Shown here piece after piece: positions 23,937 through 36,707 of a DNA stretch of 64,000 nt; within the stretch, counting starts at the first letter, position 1; each line of letters opens with the position of its first letter. Made by a program: the position numbers and the translations under genes. Source of the DNA: Hymenopus coronatus (taxonomy: Eukaryota > Arthropoda > Insecta > Mantodea > Hymenopodidae); assembly GCA_030762935.1 (NCBI GenBank), contig CM060884.1, forward strand, positions 76,957,696 to 77,021,695, written 5' to 3'. Under the pieces are notes generated by a model, which had not been told where the DNA came from, did no database searches, and was given only the letters and a program-made list of their open reading frames with translations.

Positions 23937-24767
23937 TTCCGTTCACATGACTCTCTCTACATCACTGCAACAAATTATTGTTAAAAAGCATATTCTTCTA
24001 TCTACGTAGTGATAATCAAGATAAAAATTAGCAAACATTGTTTTAATCATTCGCTTCCGTGTAAGTGGAAGGCTAAACGTTAGTCAAATTAGTAGGTTGC
24101 CATTTGCCTGAAATCAGTTTCTATGCAGCGCCAAGAGTTTACAAGTTTCCGTGTGAGAAAAGTTAAGTATTCTAAATCTGAAACATATAACAAGGAATAC
24201 CTCAGAAATGGTTAATTCCACGAAAAAAACGTATATGACAGAAATTGTGTATTTTATTATGATCTACATTTTTTTGCGTAGTAAGCTTTTGTCTAACTCT
24301 TACGGTTTACCAGTTACTCAAAATTGAGTAAAATTCATTCAGAATAAAGAGGTCTTTAGAGATTCTTCCCTGAAAATTCAAGATATACATTTAATTTGTC
24401 ATGTTAATATTTTTAATATACAATATTTTAATCAAATTCGTTCGAGCCATGTAAAGTTAGTTAGGGGTGGGGGGATTTTTCTCAAAATCTTCCTGTCGCA
24501 TTCCTGGAAGATAAGTAAACTTAACTACCAAGTTTGGTATTTTACCGACTTTGAGTTATCGTATTCACACACACACACACACACACGCACACACGCACAC
24601 CCACGCACACCCACCCACCCACACACTCAGACCTTTTTCTGAAAATACTTTTTTTGGATACAAGGAACCCTAAAACATATATTTCGGGTGAAATATCCAT
24701 GTCGAATTTTTGGGTGGCATGCAATACATTCTCTATACATTATGTACATAGTACGTGTAGAAGAAGT
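23937..24767 (+). mobile_element. CHE full-length copy
   Basis: Left end GTTCCGTTCACATGACTCTC. The core is at 24569-24630, a CA run grading into CACCCACGCACACCCACCCA: the first hint of the CACCC variant that dominates the giant array at 26192. The palindrome CATTATGTACATAGTACGTG and right end GTAGAAGAAGTAAA follow. Confidence 0.88.
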
Positions 24768-25204
24768 AAATATGTGTATCATTTGCTTTTAACAGCTGGT
24801 CTCGTAAGTGGAGATGAGAATCGCTACGATGTTTCCGTGATCAGAATGAATTGCTAGTTCGCCGTTGTGACGAGGGGTCAGTTCACAGAGATGGCGATGC
24901 AGGGTGAAATCACGGCTCGAGAACGCGAAATGGCGGAATGTTGCTCAGACACCTTCTTCTTTCAAGGAATGTGGTTCTTATAAGTGCAAATGAACATTAT
25001 ACATTTCTTCTCTTCCGAAGAAAGCTATACTGAGGATTTTTGCGTCCAAAAATATCCATTGACGTTACCAATCTTCTCTTTTATAGGCGGGCATAGCATT
25101 CAATAGGTGGCTATGCTATGAATCCTGGGACGTATAGTACTTACAACATTGTAAGACGCCATTGGAGTTGTCATCTCAAAATAATTTGAGATCACCTTGT
25201 GGTT
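24768..25204. other. Mixed spacer with decayed SINE family C sequence
   Basis: At about 24995-25110 the sequence TCTTCCGAAGAAAGCTATAC, GAGGATTTTTGCGTCC is a diverged relative of the family C body. The remainder (24768-24990) is unique. No ORF of note. Confidence 0.45.
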
Positions 25205-25430
25205 TACCGGGAAACATGAGAGGAGTTGAGAAATTCAATGCCATGCCGGCATGTTGCCATGGTAGCAACCGACTAGAGACCGGGAGATCCGTGGTTCAAA
25301 TCCCAGCTATGACATTGAATTATTCAGATCCGCTCTTACATGCAAGTTGAAGGTGACGAACTACGCGAGTTTCACAGACTTGACTACGAGCAGCTAGTGT
25401 CCCAGGTCACCTCTTACAAGCGTGGATGAT
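25205..25430 (+). repeat. SINE family B, single copy
   Basis: The order is a GAGTTGAGAAATTCAATGCC leader, CCATGGTAGCAACCGACTAG (decayed A-box region), ACCGGGAGATCCGTG, B box GGTTCAAATCC, a GACATTGAATTATTCAG body, then a distinct 3' part ending in (GAT)n-like GGATGATGATGATGAG. This is the best guide to the complete family B element. The arrays elsewhere amplify only the part from the tRNA anticodon-arm region through the body. Confidence 0.8.
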
Positions 25431-26191
25431 GATGATGAGTATTTATTGAAATTCCAGTATACATACATCGCGCTTTTGTAACACACAAAATAGTCAACAA
25501 TATTAAAAAAGCTTATGTATTAAATCACATTACTTTCTCTGCAGCACTGTAACAATTTATTGCTAAAAAGCTAATTCTTCTATTTACTTCATGCTAATCG
25601 AGAAAAGATTATCAGAAAAACTCTTATTGCTTGCTTGCTTCCTTGTAAGTAGGAGTGAAATAAGGGACTAGCATAGGTCAAAGTGATAGTCAAAAGCTGC
25701 CTGCTATGTGACTGAACTTCTTTGTTAGTATGGACAGGAGTTGAAAATTTTTATTTGAGAACAGTATAAGTTTTTAAAAGTTGAAACCAAAAACAAGGCA
25801 TATCCCAAAAGCGATCAACTCCACGAAAAAAAATTATAAAGCATAAATTGTGTGTTTTAAGGTACTCTACATTTTTTGTGTGGTAAGTTTTTGTCTATCT
25901 CTTACGGTTTGTCAGTTAAGCAAAAGTCATACAGAATGAAGAGGTCTTCGGAGGCTATTTCCAGATAATCCAAGATATACATTTCGTTTGTCATAAAAAT
26001 ATTTAAACATAAGGTATTTTAATCAAAATTGTTAGAGCAATTTTTGAGAAATTCGAAACTTTCGAAAAATGTTCCATGTAAAGGGTAGTTGGGGTACAGG
26101 ATAATCCTTGAAAATCTCCGTGTCGCATTCTCGTAAGGTACTCAGCTTAAATACAAAGTTTTGTATTCAACGGTCTTTTCACTTTTTATGC

Positions 26192-26197
26192 CCACAG

Positions 26198-26239
<42 letters not shown>

Positions 26240-29200
26240 GCACAGATACACATAAACATACAACCACAGACAGACACACACACCATAAGACACCCACAGA
26301 CAGACACACACACCCACAGACACCCTCAGACATCCACAGACATACACATCCACCAACATACACACACAGACAGACACACCCACCCACATACACACACAGT
26401 TAGACACATACACCCACATATACACAGACATACACATACACCCACCCACACACACCCACAGACAGACACACACACCCACAAGCACACATACAGTAACACC
26501 CACCCACTTACACACAGACAGACACACCCAGCCACGCACACCCACAGACAGACACAACCCCCACATAAACACAGAAACACCCACACACACACCCCCAGAC
26601 ACACCCACATACACACAGACAGACACACACCCACATACACACAGACAGACACACACCCACATACACACAGACATACACACACCCACAGAAATACACATAC
26701 GCCCACAGACATACGCACCCATAGAAAGACGCACACACACCCACAGACAGACCCACGCACCCACAGGCAGACTTACACCCACAGATAGACACACACACCC
26801 ACACTACAAACTCACACACCCACACTACAAACTCACACACCCACAAACACCCAAAGACAAGCACACACACCCACAGACTCACACACCCACAACCAAAGAC
26901 ACACACACCCATAGACACCCACAGACACCATCAGACAGACACACCGACAGATACCCACACCCACAGAAAGACAAACACACAGACACACCCACAGACAGAC
27001 CCACAGACAGACCCACGCACCCACAGGCAGACTTACACCCACAGATAGACACACATACCCACACTACAAACTCACACACCCACACTACAAACTCACACAC
27101 CCACAAACACCCAAAGACAAGCACACACACCCACAGACTCACACACCCACAACCAAAGACACACACACCCATAGACACCCACAGACACACCGACAGATAC
27201 CCACACCCACAGAAAGACAAACACACAGACACACCCACACACACTCAGACTCACACAGCCACAGACACACACAGACAGACAAGCACACCCTCACCCAGAC
27301 ACACACAAACACCCACAGCCAGACACACACCCACAGCCACACACCCACACACACCCACAGCCAGACACACACCCACTTACACCCACAGACACACACACAC
27401 CCACAGACACCCACACACACCCACAGATACACACACACCCATACACATCCACAGGCACCCACACAAACCCACAGACAGACACACCCACAAACCGACACAC
27501 ACCCACAGACAGACACACACACTCACAGACACCCACAGACACACACACCCACAGATGCACCCACAGACACCCGCACCGACCCACAGCCAGACACACGCCC
27601 ACACACCCACCGCCAGAGACACACACACCCACAGACACCCACAGCCAGATACACACCCACAGCCAGACACACACCCACAGACACACACACCCACAGCCGG
27701 ACACACTCCCACTCACCCACAGCCAGACACACACCCACAGACACCCACACACACCCACAGCAAGACACACACAACCACAGACACATACACACCCACAGCC
27801 AGACACAAACCCATACACACCCACCCACAGACACCCACACACACCCACATACCCACACACACCCACAGACACCCACACACACCCACACTCACCCACATAC
27901 ACACACCCACAGACCCACACACACCCACAGACACCCACACACACTCACACCCACACACACCCACATAAACACACACATACACACACACCCACACACACCC
28001 ATACCCACACACACACCCACAGACACCCACACACATACAGACACCCACAGACACACACACCCATACCCACACACACCCACATATACACACTCCCACACCC
28101 ACAGACACACACACACACAGCCACAGACACACACACCTATACACACCCACAGACACCCACAGCCAGACACGCACCCACACACACCCACAGACACCCACAC
28201 ACACCCACAGCCAGACACACCCTCACACACCCACATTCACAGACACACACCCAAACACACCCACAGACAGCCACACCCCTACAGACAGACACACACACCA
28301 TAAGACACCCACAGACAGACACACACACTCACAGACACACACACCCACAGACAGACATCTACAGACGCCCACAGACAGACACACACCATAAGACACCCAC
28401 AGACACACACAGATAGACACACACACCTACAGACACCCACAGACACACACACCCAAGCCAACACACACCCACACACATCCACAGACAGTCACACACCTAC
28501 AGACACACACCCACACAGACTGACACACACCCAGAGACATCCACAGATAGACAGACAACCACAGACAGATAGACACCCACAGACAGACTCACCTACAGAC
28601 ACACCCACAAACAGACACAGACACCCACAGACACACCCAGAGACACACACCCACAGACATTCACACACACTCACACCCACCGACACACACCCACACATAC
28701 ACACCCACGGACACCCACAGACACACCCACAAACCGACACACACACCCACAGACACACTCACCCACACACACCCACACTCACACCAACAGACACACACAC
28801 CCACACACCCACAGACACCCACGACACCCACACACACCTACAGACACCCACACACACCCACAGCCAGACACACACTCACAGACACCCACACCCACAGCCA
28901 GACACACACCCACACCCACAGACACACACACCCACAGCCAGACACACACCTACACCCACCAACAGACAGCCACAGACCTACAGACAGACACACACACCAT
29001 AAGACACTCACAGACACACACAGACAGACACACACACCCACAGACACCCTCAGACAGACACACACACCATAAGACACCCACAGACACACCCACACCCACA
29101 GACACACACATCCACACACACCTACAGACAGAGACACACGCACACAGACAGACACACACCCAGAGACACCCACAGATAGACACACAACCACAGACAGACA

Positions 29201-31159
29201 CAGACAGACACGCATCCATAGACGGACACACACTCACAGACAGACACACACACCCACAGATAGACACATATCCATAGACGGACACCCACACCCACAGACA
29301 CCCACAGACCTACACAGACACCCACAGACAGACAGACACAGACACCAACAGACACACACAGACACACTCACCCACAGACAGACACACACACCCACAGATA
29401 GACACACATCCATAGACGGACACCCACACCCACAGACACCCACAGACAGACAGACACAGACACCAACAGACAGACACAGACACCCACAGACACACTCACC
29501 CACAGACAGTCACAGACACCCACAGACAAACACAAACATCCACAGACACACATCCACATACATACATACATACATACACACAGACACATATACATCCACA
29601 GACACACGCCCACAGACACACACAGACCGACACAGACACCCACATACACACACCCACCCACAGACACCCACAACCACAGACAGACACACAACCACAGACC
29701 GACACACACCCACAGACGCACACCCACCCACAGACACACACACCCACAGACATTCACATTCAGACACACACACCCACAGACTCAAACACCCACACACCCA
29801 CAGACACTCACCCACACACCCTCAGACACACATTTACACACCCACGCTCCCACAGACTCAAACACCCACACACCCACAGACACTCACCCTCAGACACACA
29901 TACACCTACCCACACTCCCACAGACACACACCCACATACACCCAGACAGCCACGCAGCCACAGACAGACACACACCCACAGGCAGACACACCCACACACC
30001 CACCACAGACACACCCACCCACAGACACACCCATAGACACCCACAGACATTCGCACACACCCACAGACATCCACAGACCGACACTGACACACACACACCC
30101 ACAGACACACACACCCTCACACACACCCACGGACACCCACATTTATACACCCACAGACACACACACCCACAGACAGACACACTCACCCAAAGACACACAC
30201 ACCCACAGACACATACACCCACAGACAGACACACACGCCCACGGACACACACACCTACAGACAGACATACACACCCACAGACCCACACACCCACCCACAG
30301 ACAGACACACACACACCTACAGACACACACACCCACAGACCCACACACCCACCCACAGACAGACACACACCTACAGACAGACACACACACACCCACAGAC
30401 AGACACACACATCCACAGACAGACACACAAACCCACAGACAGATACACACACCCACAGACAGACACACACACCTACAGACAGACACACACACCCACAGAC
30501 AGACACACACACCCACAGACAGACACACACCCACAGACAGACACACACACCCACAGACCCACACACACACCTACAGACAGACACACACACACCCACAGAC
30601 AGACACACATACCCAGAGAGACACACACAGACACATACACCCACAGACACACACTGACACACACACCCACTGACAGACACACACACCCACTGACACACAC
30701 AGAGACACACACGATCAAGACACACACAGACACACACCCACATACATACACCCACTGACACATACACCCACTGACACACACAGAGACACACAGACACACA
30801 CGATCCAGACACACACAGAGACTCACACACCCACATACACACACGCCCAGGACACACACAGACACACACCCACAGACATTCACACACAGAGACTCACACA
30901 CCCACATACATACACCCACCGTTAGACACACACGCCCAGGACACATACAGACACACACCCACAGACATTCGCACACAGAGACTCACACACCCACACACAC
31001 CCACATACACACACCCACATACACACACCCACATACACACACCCACATACACCCACCGTTAGACACACAGATGCACATACCCACAGACGGTCACAGACAG
31101 ACACACTCATGCAAACTCACACATATAGACGGACACACATATAAAGACACACACGGACA
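26192..31159. repeat. Giant CA-rich array, about 5 kb
   Basis: Begins with (CA)16 at 26205-26236 and continues as an irregular mosaic of CACACCCACAGACAGACACA-type words with CCCATA, CCAGCC and CATAAG variants. Larger repeats sit on top: one block of about 190 bp near 26741 is repeated 260 bp downstream. Composition shifts along the array: CCCACAGCCAGACA words peak near 27300-29000, and CCACAGACAGACACACACACC words near 30100-30600. All ORFs on either strand (Cys-Val-Trp or Thr-His-Pro rich) are repeat artefacts. Confidence 0.97.
26741..27187. repeat. 260-bp tandem duplication inside the CA array
   Basis: The string ACCCACGCACCCACAGGCAG at 26751 recurs at 27011. About 180 following bases, including the doubled CACTACAAACTCACACACCC motif, match almost base for base. 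The second copy lacks about 14 bases (CACCATCAGACAGA) present in the first near 26925-26940, so the duplication is recent and followed by a small deletion, or the reverse. Confidence 0.9.
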
Positions 31160-31296
31160 TTTTTCTAAAAATGCTTTTTTTTTTTATTCAGGTAGCTCAA
31201 AATATATTTTTCCGGTGAAATTTCGGTATCGAATTTTTAGGTACATTACAATACCTTCGCTATACACTTAGTACATAGTGCGTGTAGAGAAAGTAA

Positions 31297-31569
31297 CTAT
31301 AAGGTAGCTGTTAGATTTAAAGAGATTTCATTTGTTTTTAGATACATGAGAATATAAATACTGCTGTTGAAGGAGATTAGCTGCTAGTGTGTGTAATTTT
31401 CGTCACGTACATGCACATTGTGACGAGGTTAGAGGAATCGCCAGAAAGGGCTGATCCGAGAGAGTCAGATTCAGAGGGATTATACAGTTCAGAGAACCGA
31501 GCATCTACTGCTTGCTTTAAAGTAAGTACCAAGTGTTTTTATTTAACGTATTGCATGCGACCAAAGTTT
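31297..31569. other. Unique spacer
   Basis: About 270 bases between CHE pieces. A short plus ORF (31387-31629) has no recognised features. Confidence 0.35.
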
Positions 31570-31703
31570 CTACACCTGAATTTCACTGGAAATACATGTT
31601 TCGAGACCGCTGAGCTCAGAAACATTTGATGTGTTACAGTCACATGTATTTCTCTAGCTGTTCTACAAACAAACTTCTTACAAGTAGAGAAAGTAAAAAT
31701 AAA
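31570..31703 (+). mobile_element. Miniature CHE derivative
   Basis: A reversed TTTCACTGGAAATACATG block (as at 20025) is followed by the left end GATGTGTTACAGTCACATGT with TCTCTAGCTGTTCTACAAAC. It then passes at once to the extreme right end CAAGTAGAGAAAGTAAAAAT. Everything between is deleted, leaving about 75 bp with both ends: a MITE-like internal-deletion form. Confidence 0.75.
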
Positions 31704-32427
31704 TACGCTCATCTGTACATAGAGAATTCAAAGTAAGTGAGTATGAGTACTTTAGTTTAGTTAAGAATTGTAAGTTACACTTATCATGTCCAGAATACGA
31801 GATCTGATAAGTAACTTACAGTTCTGGTTACTCAATTACTTTTTGAAATACTTGATAAAAAATGGTAAAAAAATAATAATAAATCAAAATTGCTTTCATA
31901 TTTCATTGAACATTAAGAAAAAACGAATTCTCTATGTGAACAAATGAAAGACTACATCTAAATTATATGGACAAAGCCTTCTTCTACACTCTTTTGTTAA
32001 TGAATTTTGCACTAGATTGTTTACTTGAAGTAGCAAATGTCTTTGAGTGTTACGTCATTTCCTAATTGTACAGTAAATATTAATGACCTCTCAAAGTCTT
32101 ACAATGCTTGTTGCCATGGCAATTAGTAAAGGAATTGTAAATTTAGCTTACAGTACTAAATATGTGTTTTAGAATTATGGTCTTTATTCCTTTGGGGATC
32201 CAGATTTCGTAGTATATCATTCGGCCTGTAGTAGTTTACAAGGTTTTCGTTGTTTCCATCTATATTATTCATTATGGTGGTGGATGCCAACATTAATAAA
32301 AACAATACCGCGTCATGACAAACTGTCGGATAGGTATAAAATGTAAATGGCGTGTTATTTATGGACGCTCTTCTCAGCGTCCCATTCTATATTGGGTGTG
32401 AAGGACCGCTTAATTTTGCCTCTCTAT
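31704..32427. other. Unique AT-rich DNA
   Basis: No ORF, tandem repeat or recognised element in this stretch. Confidence 0.4.
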
Positions 32428-32602
32428 CAGGCTTGAGGTTCTTTTACGTGCCGTAAATCTACGACACGGGATCACCGGCTTTACTTCCCTTCCGAAGGAA
32501 GCCATGCTAAGGATTTTTGCGCCCGAAAAAATCCATCGTCCTCCGCCGGGTTTGAACCCGCGACCTTGGGTATATGAAGTTAGCACGGAGGACGACATCG
32601 GA
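32428..32602 (-). repeat. tRNA-derived SINE, family C
   Basis: On the minus strand, a tRNA-like head (GTCCTCCGTGCTAACTTCAT, then B box GGTTCAAACCC at about plus 32549-32559) leads into a body. The body reads GATTTTTTCGGGCGCAAAAA, CTTAGCATGGCTTCCTTCGG, AAGGGAAGTAAAGCCGGTGA, and the 3' part ACGGCACGTAAAAGAACCT. A 62-codon minus ORF only reads through it. Partial relatives lie at 22990-23115 and 24995-25110. Confidence 0.8.
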
Positions 32603-33844
32603 TAGGTATACTGAGATCTAAGGACTTTGTACTATTGTACATTTTTAAGCACAGAGGAAGAAGTGCGATTCTATAGCATTTCTGTGGGTTACGGTTGTGT
32701 GCATTAAGCAATCATGCTTTATCTCAGGAATTACGTGTAGAAGTTCTGTGGTCTTTGTTTTTAAATGAGCGATTATAGTAAAATGGAGGCACTGGTTTCG
32801 ATAGATGTGCGTGTAAATGGATGTTTGTAATTTGTTTTATTCTAGCACGCTTACGCTATCTTAGCTATACGTTAGTGTGTAAATAAACTACTTTTCATGA
32901 ATTTGCTTTTTGTAACTTCCTCTGCCGCCTTCACTAAAGTATGCGAACGAAAGCAGCATTCTCTGAATTACGTTTTTTAGGGTTAATGTGTAAATTAATT
33001 TATTATTTTTTGTAGTTAATTTTTAGGCATTCCAGTGGTTTCGCCAAAAGCATACGAATAACACATGCTTAACAGAACAGAAGACTCGCGGATTTCGTTA
33101 AAAGAATAAGTTGGCAGTATAGTTGTGTGTTGTTTACATTTTGTGACGAGTTTTGTATATAAGAAAATATCTTAATTAGGGCGACTGAGTGGGACATAGC
33201 AACTCCAGTGATCACATTTAATACAAGGTACGCGTTCCATTTTTCATTGTTCACGTTAGTATTTTCAATCTGGACATTCTGCGGAGCCTTTACCAGAATT
33301 ATTAACTTACGTATCAAGTAGTTCAAAAACAATATTGTTGCGTTCTAACCTCAATCATTACGTAACAAGTATACAAGCAGCAAATGTAGGAATTTTACTG
33401 AAAAACACCTTTTCTTTGGAAATTTGGATCCGTGAAAATGTAAAAGGCTAAACAATGATGTAATCTAATAGAAAAAAAAATTCTCAAAAATTCTGAATGT
33501 GTATAAAGCTGAACGTTATTACAACTGTTAATAATGTAAAACATAGAAAGAGGACGAAGCTTACATAGAGACGGAGATATGCCATTTACTGTGTTTTAGC
33601 GTTGAGAGAGTCTCCTGAGCCTCTCGCTCAGCTAAAGCTTTACGATGCTACAGATACTTGACCTGCAATAGCTCTCGTGTTTCAACAAAATTAGCTGCTC
33701 CAGTTGTCAAGTTGGAAATGGGGCTGGCGTCCATTCTGCCGATCTTTTAGGGTTATCAGTTTCTTATGATAGCTTGTATAGTTTTCAAGAATTGTTTATA
33801 TATATAAAATTGAGGTTCAGCATGCAAATTACTACTTTGCCATT
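32603..33844. other. Unique AT-rich intergenic DNA
   Basis: About 1.2 kb with no credible coding frame. The 87-codon minus ORF at 33069-33332 has no motif I recognise and no splice or start context. Confidence 0.4.
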
Positions 33845-33952
33845 AAGGGGCACTCAAAACATATAGGTGTGGTGAAAACGCGATATAGAATTTTTGTTTG
33901 CAATATACCTACTACTTTTCTTACCTACCGTACTTAGAGAGAGTGAAAGTTA
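33845..33952 (+). mobile_element. CHE right-end fragment, diverged
   Basis: CACTCAAAACATATAGG, GGTGAAAACGCGATATAGAA and a terminal GAGAGAGTGAAAGTTATTA align with the last ~110 bases of the family. The palindrome is decayed (CTACCGTACTTAG). Confidence 0.6.
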
Positions 33953-34107
33953 TTAGCGATGAGTGTCTGCAATTAAGATAACACAATAACTTGCTTAAAA
34001 ATGAACTTATTATATACGAGTAAACCTGGTGCACATACATTTCTTTGATATCTTAAACAATTTCTGAGCAGATTTAAGGAAAGTGGGATAGATATTTTGT
34101 CTCCCCG

Positions 34108-34482
34108 TGATGTGTTCCATTCACATGACTTTCTCTACATCCCTGTAACATATTATTGTTAAAAAGCATATTCTCTATCTCCTTTATGATAATCGAAATA
34201 AACATTAACAAAAATAGTGTTATTACTTGCTTCCTTGTAAGTAGAAGCGAAATAATGGAATACACTAGGATAAAACGATAATCAAATCTTTTAAAATCTG
34301 GTTGCCATATGGTTGAAATCCGTTTCTATGCAAGGCCAGGAGTTTACAACTTTCCGGGAGAGAAAAGTTTAAGTATTTTAAATCTGCAAACAATAACAGG
34401 AATATCTCAGAAATGGTGAATTCCACGAACAAAACGTATATGACATGAATTGTGTGTTTTAACGTAATCTATATTTATTGTG
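34108..34482 (+). mobile_element. CHE left-half fragment
   Basis: Left end GATGTGTTCCATTCACATGA with CTTTCTCTACATCCCTG, continuing to GACATGAATTGTGTGTTTTA. It then diverges into unrelated sequence. The right half is missing. Confidence 0.82.
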
Positions 34483-34596
34483 TCGATGTTGTATAAGAAA
34501 ACAATCTGCTAAAAAGTTAAGTCTTTTTGGACATTGTTAATATCTGAACTATGACTATAAAATCAGAAGAACAGGTAAAAGAATATAAAAGAAAAA

Positions 34597-35453
34597 ATCT
34601 GATGTGTACCATTCACATGACTTTCTCTATATCCCTACAACAAATTATTCTTAAAAAGCTTATACTTCTATTTACTACATGCTAATCAGTAAAACATTAG
34701 CAGAAATAGCCATATTACTTGCTTCCTTGTAAGTAGAAGTGAAATAAGGAGTACCATAGGTTAAAGTGACAGTCAAAAGCTGGTTCCTATGTCACTGAAG
34801 TTCCTTTGTTTGTATGGGCAGCAGTTGACAAATTCCTGTATGAGAAATGTATAAGTTTTTCATAGCAGAAACCAAAAATAAGGAATGTCACAAAAACGAC
34901 GAACTCCACGAAAAAAATGTATATAACATAAACTGTGTGTTTTAACGTGCTCTACATTTTTTGTGTAATAAGTTTTTGTCCATCTCTTACGGTTTAGCAG
35001 TTATTCAAAATTTAGTAAAATTCATCCAGAATAAACTACTCTTCATAGGCTATTCCCAGAAAATTCAAGATATATATTTTATTTGTCAGGTAAATATCTT
35101 TAATATACGAAATTTTAATCAAAATCGTTTTGAGAGAATCAAAAATTTCGAAAAAAGTTCCATGTAAAGGGTAGTTGGGAGTGGGTTTTTTTTTTTCTCA
35201 AAATCTTCGTCTCACATCCCTGGAGGATACTAAACTTACCAAGTTTGGTATTTTACCTACTTTTCGTTTTTTGAGTTATCGTGTTCACAGACACACGGAC
35301 ACACACACGGACCTTTTTCCGAAAATGCTTGTTTTAGATAAAGGGGACCCTAAAACATATATTTCCGGTGAAATCTCGGTATCGAATTTTTTGGTGGAGT
35401 GCAATACATTCTATATACACTATGTACATAGTGAGTATAGAGAAAGTAAAAAA
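34597..35453 (+). mobile_element. CHE full-length copy
   Basis: Left end ATCTGATGTGTACCATTCAC. Core at 35285-35310 (CACAGACACACGGACACACA). Right palindrome TATACACTATGTACATAGTG with AGTATA pairing the first arm, and end GTATAGAGAAAGTAAAAAAC. This is among the best-preserved copies and nearly identical in its right half to the copy inside the mariner at 50906. Confidence 0.9.
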
Positions 35454-35764
35454 CGAAGGTCAGTTTTCTTATTTAATTAGGAACGAAAGGAAATTGCAGC
35501 GACATCAAATACTCGAGGGCGAAATCCGATTGCCGAGGAGATGCAAATGGCTATTAGCAGCCAGATACTTGCTAGAAATTGAAAGCGATGTTATTTACGG
35601 GAGGGTAAATTATTGAGGAGGCGTGTTTTTCAACCCTTGTGAGTCTGCAGATAACCCTCGAGCAGAGCTCAACGGGGCAAATCCAAGTAAAGACGGGCGA
35701 CTCTCGCTCATTCCCAGGTTTATATTAGTCTCGTATACAATAGTCAATTGCATTATTATTATAC
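35454..35764. other. Unique spacer
   Basis: About 310 bases between a CHE copy and the SINE tail array; nothing recognised. Confidence 0.35.
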
Positions 35765-36390
35765 CGGTTTAAATCCCGACTATGACATTGAATTTTTCAG
35801 TCTGACTCTACCTATCCAACTCCTGTCCTACACACGGCTAGAGACCGGGAGATCCGTGGTTCAAATCCCGACTATGACATTGAATTTTTCAGTCTGACTC
35901 TACCTATCCAACTCCTGTCCTACACACGGCTAGAGACCGGGAGATCCGTGGTTCAAATCCCAGCTATGACATTGAATTTTTCACTCTGACTCTACCTATC
36001 CAACTCCTGTCCTACACACGGCTAGAGACCGGGAGATCCGTGGTTCAAATCCCCGCTATGACATTGAATTTTTCACTCTGACTCTACCTATCCAACTCCT
36101 GTCCTACACACGGCTAGAGACCGGGAGATCCATGGTTCAAATCCCCGCTATGACATTGAATTTTTCACTCTGACTCTACCTATCCAACTCCTGTCCTACA
36201 CACGGCTAGAGACCGGGAGATCCATGGTTCAAATCCCCGCTATGACATTGAATTTTTCACTCTGACTCTACCTATCCAACTCCTGTCCTACACACGCTAG
36301 AGACCGGGAGATCCATGGTTCAAATCCCCGCTATGACATTGAATTTTTCACTCTGACTCTACCTATCCAACTCCTGTCCTACACACGGCC
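35765..36390 (+). repeat. SINE family B tail array, 92-bp units, about 7 copies
   Basis: Same unit as 22477-22897 but in plus orientation. Each unit reads GACATTGAATTTTTCA(G/C)TCT, GACTCTACCTATCCAACTCC, TGTCCTACACACGGCTAGAG, ACCGGGAGATCC(G/A)TGG, TTCAAATCC. B boxes recur about every 92 bases from 35858. The first unit is partial, and one late unit lacks GG in ACACGGCT. Left-hand units have CAGTCTGAC, right-hand units CACTCTGAC and CCATGG, a clean gradient of shared variants along the array. Confidence 0.95.
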
Positions 36391-36707
36391 TATGTGAAAA
36401 AACAATTAAAATTACTACATACCTAGTTTTTCTTAGAAGGCTTTGATATTTTAATTTACTCTGCTTAAACGTTTAGTGCTATAATTAGATAATACTAATA
36501 ATAATAGTAATAATAACAATAATAATAGTAATAATAACAATAACAACGATAATAATAAGCAGCAGCAGCAGAAGCTGATGGAAACTCTACATGTATGTTG
36601 TTTTGTTACGCGGTCTTAATGTTGTGAGCTAACGGCACATTATGTCCACTTCTAATGTTAAACAAGAACAGCGCCTTGCACAACTGTAAAACCAGTTATT
36701 CGTGGAT
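36391..36707. repeat. AT-rich spacer with an (AAT)n-type microsatellite
   Basis: An imperfect trinucleotide run of AATAATAGTAATAATAACAA type lies at about 36486-36558, followed by (AGC)n near 36559-36575. No coding features. Confidence 0.8.

Larger units (their letters stand above)
25525..31296 (+). mobile_element. CHE copy with core expanded to about 5 kb
   Basis: The left half runs from TTACTTTCTCTGCAGCACTG to the block GTGTCGCATTCTCGTAAGGT and the TTCAACGGTCTTTTC block at 26180. The right half resumes at 31160 with TTTTTCTAAAAATGC, TTTTCCGGTGAAATTTCGGT and the end GCGTGTAGAGAAAGTAA. Both halves are ordinary CHE sequence in the same orientation and proper order. The array between them sits exactly where sister copies have a core of 25-60 bases. 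Confidence 0.9.

Noticed and set aside
26108..31110. Many long ORFs on both strands in the CA array (Cys/Val/Trp-rich on minus, Thr/His/Pro-rich on plus)
   Set aside because: CA-rich repeats contain few stop codons in most frames. The ORFs overlap in several frames at once and end wherever a rare variant makes a stop.
32410..32598. 62-codon minus-strand ORF as a small gene
   Set aside because: It reads through a tRNA-derived SINE with relatives elsewhere in the window.
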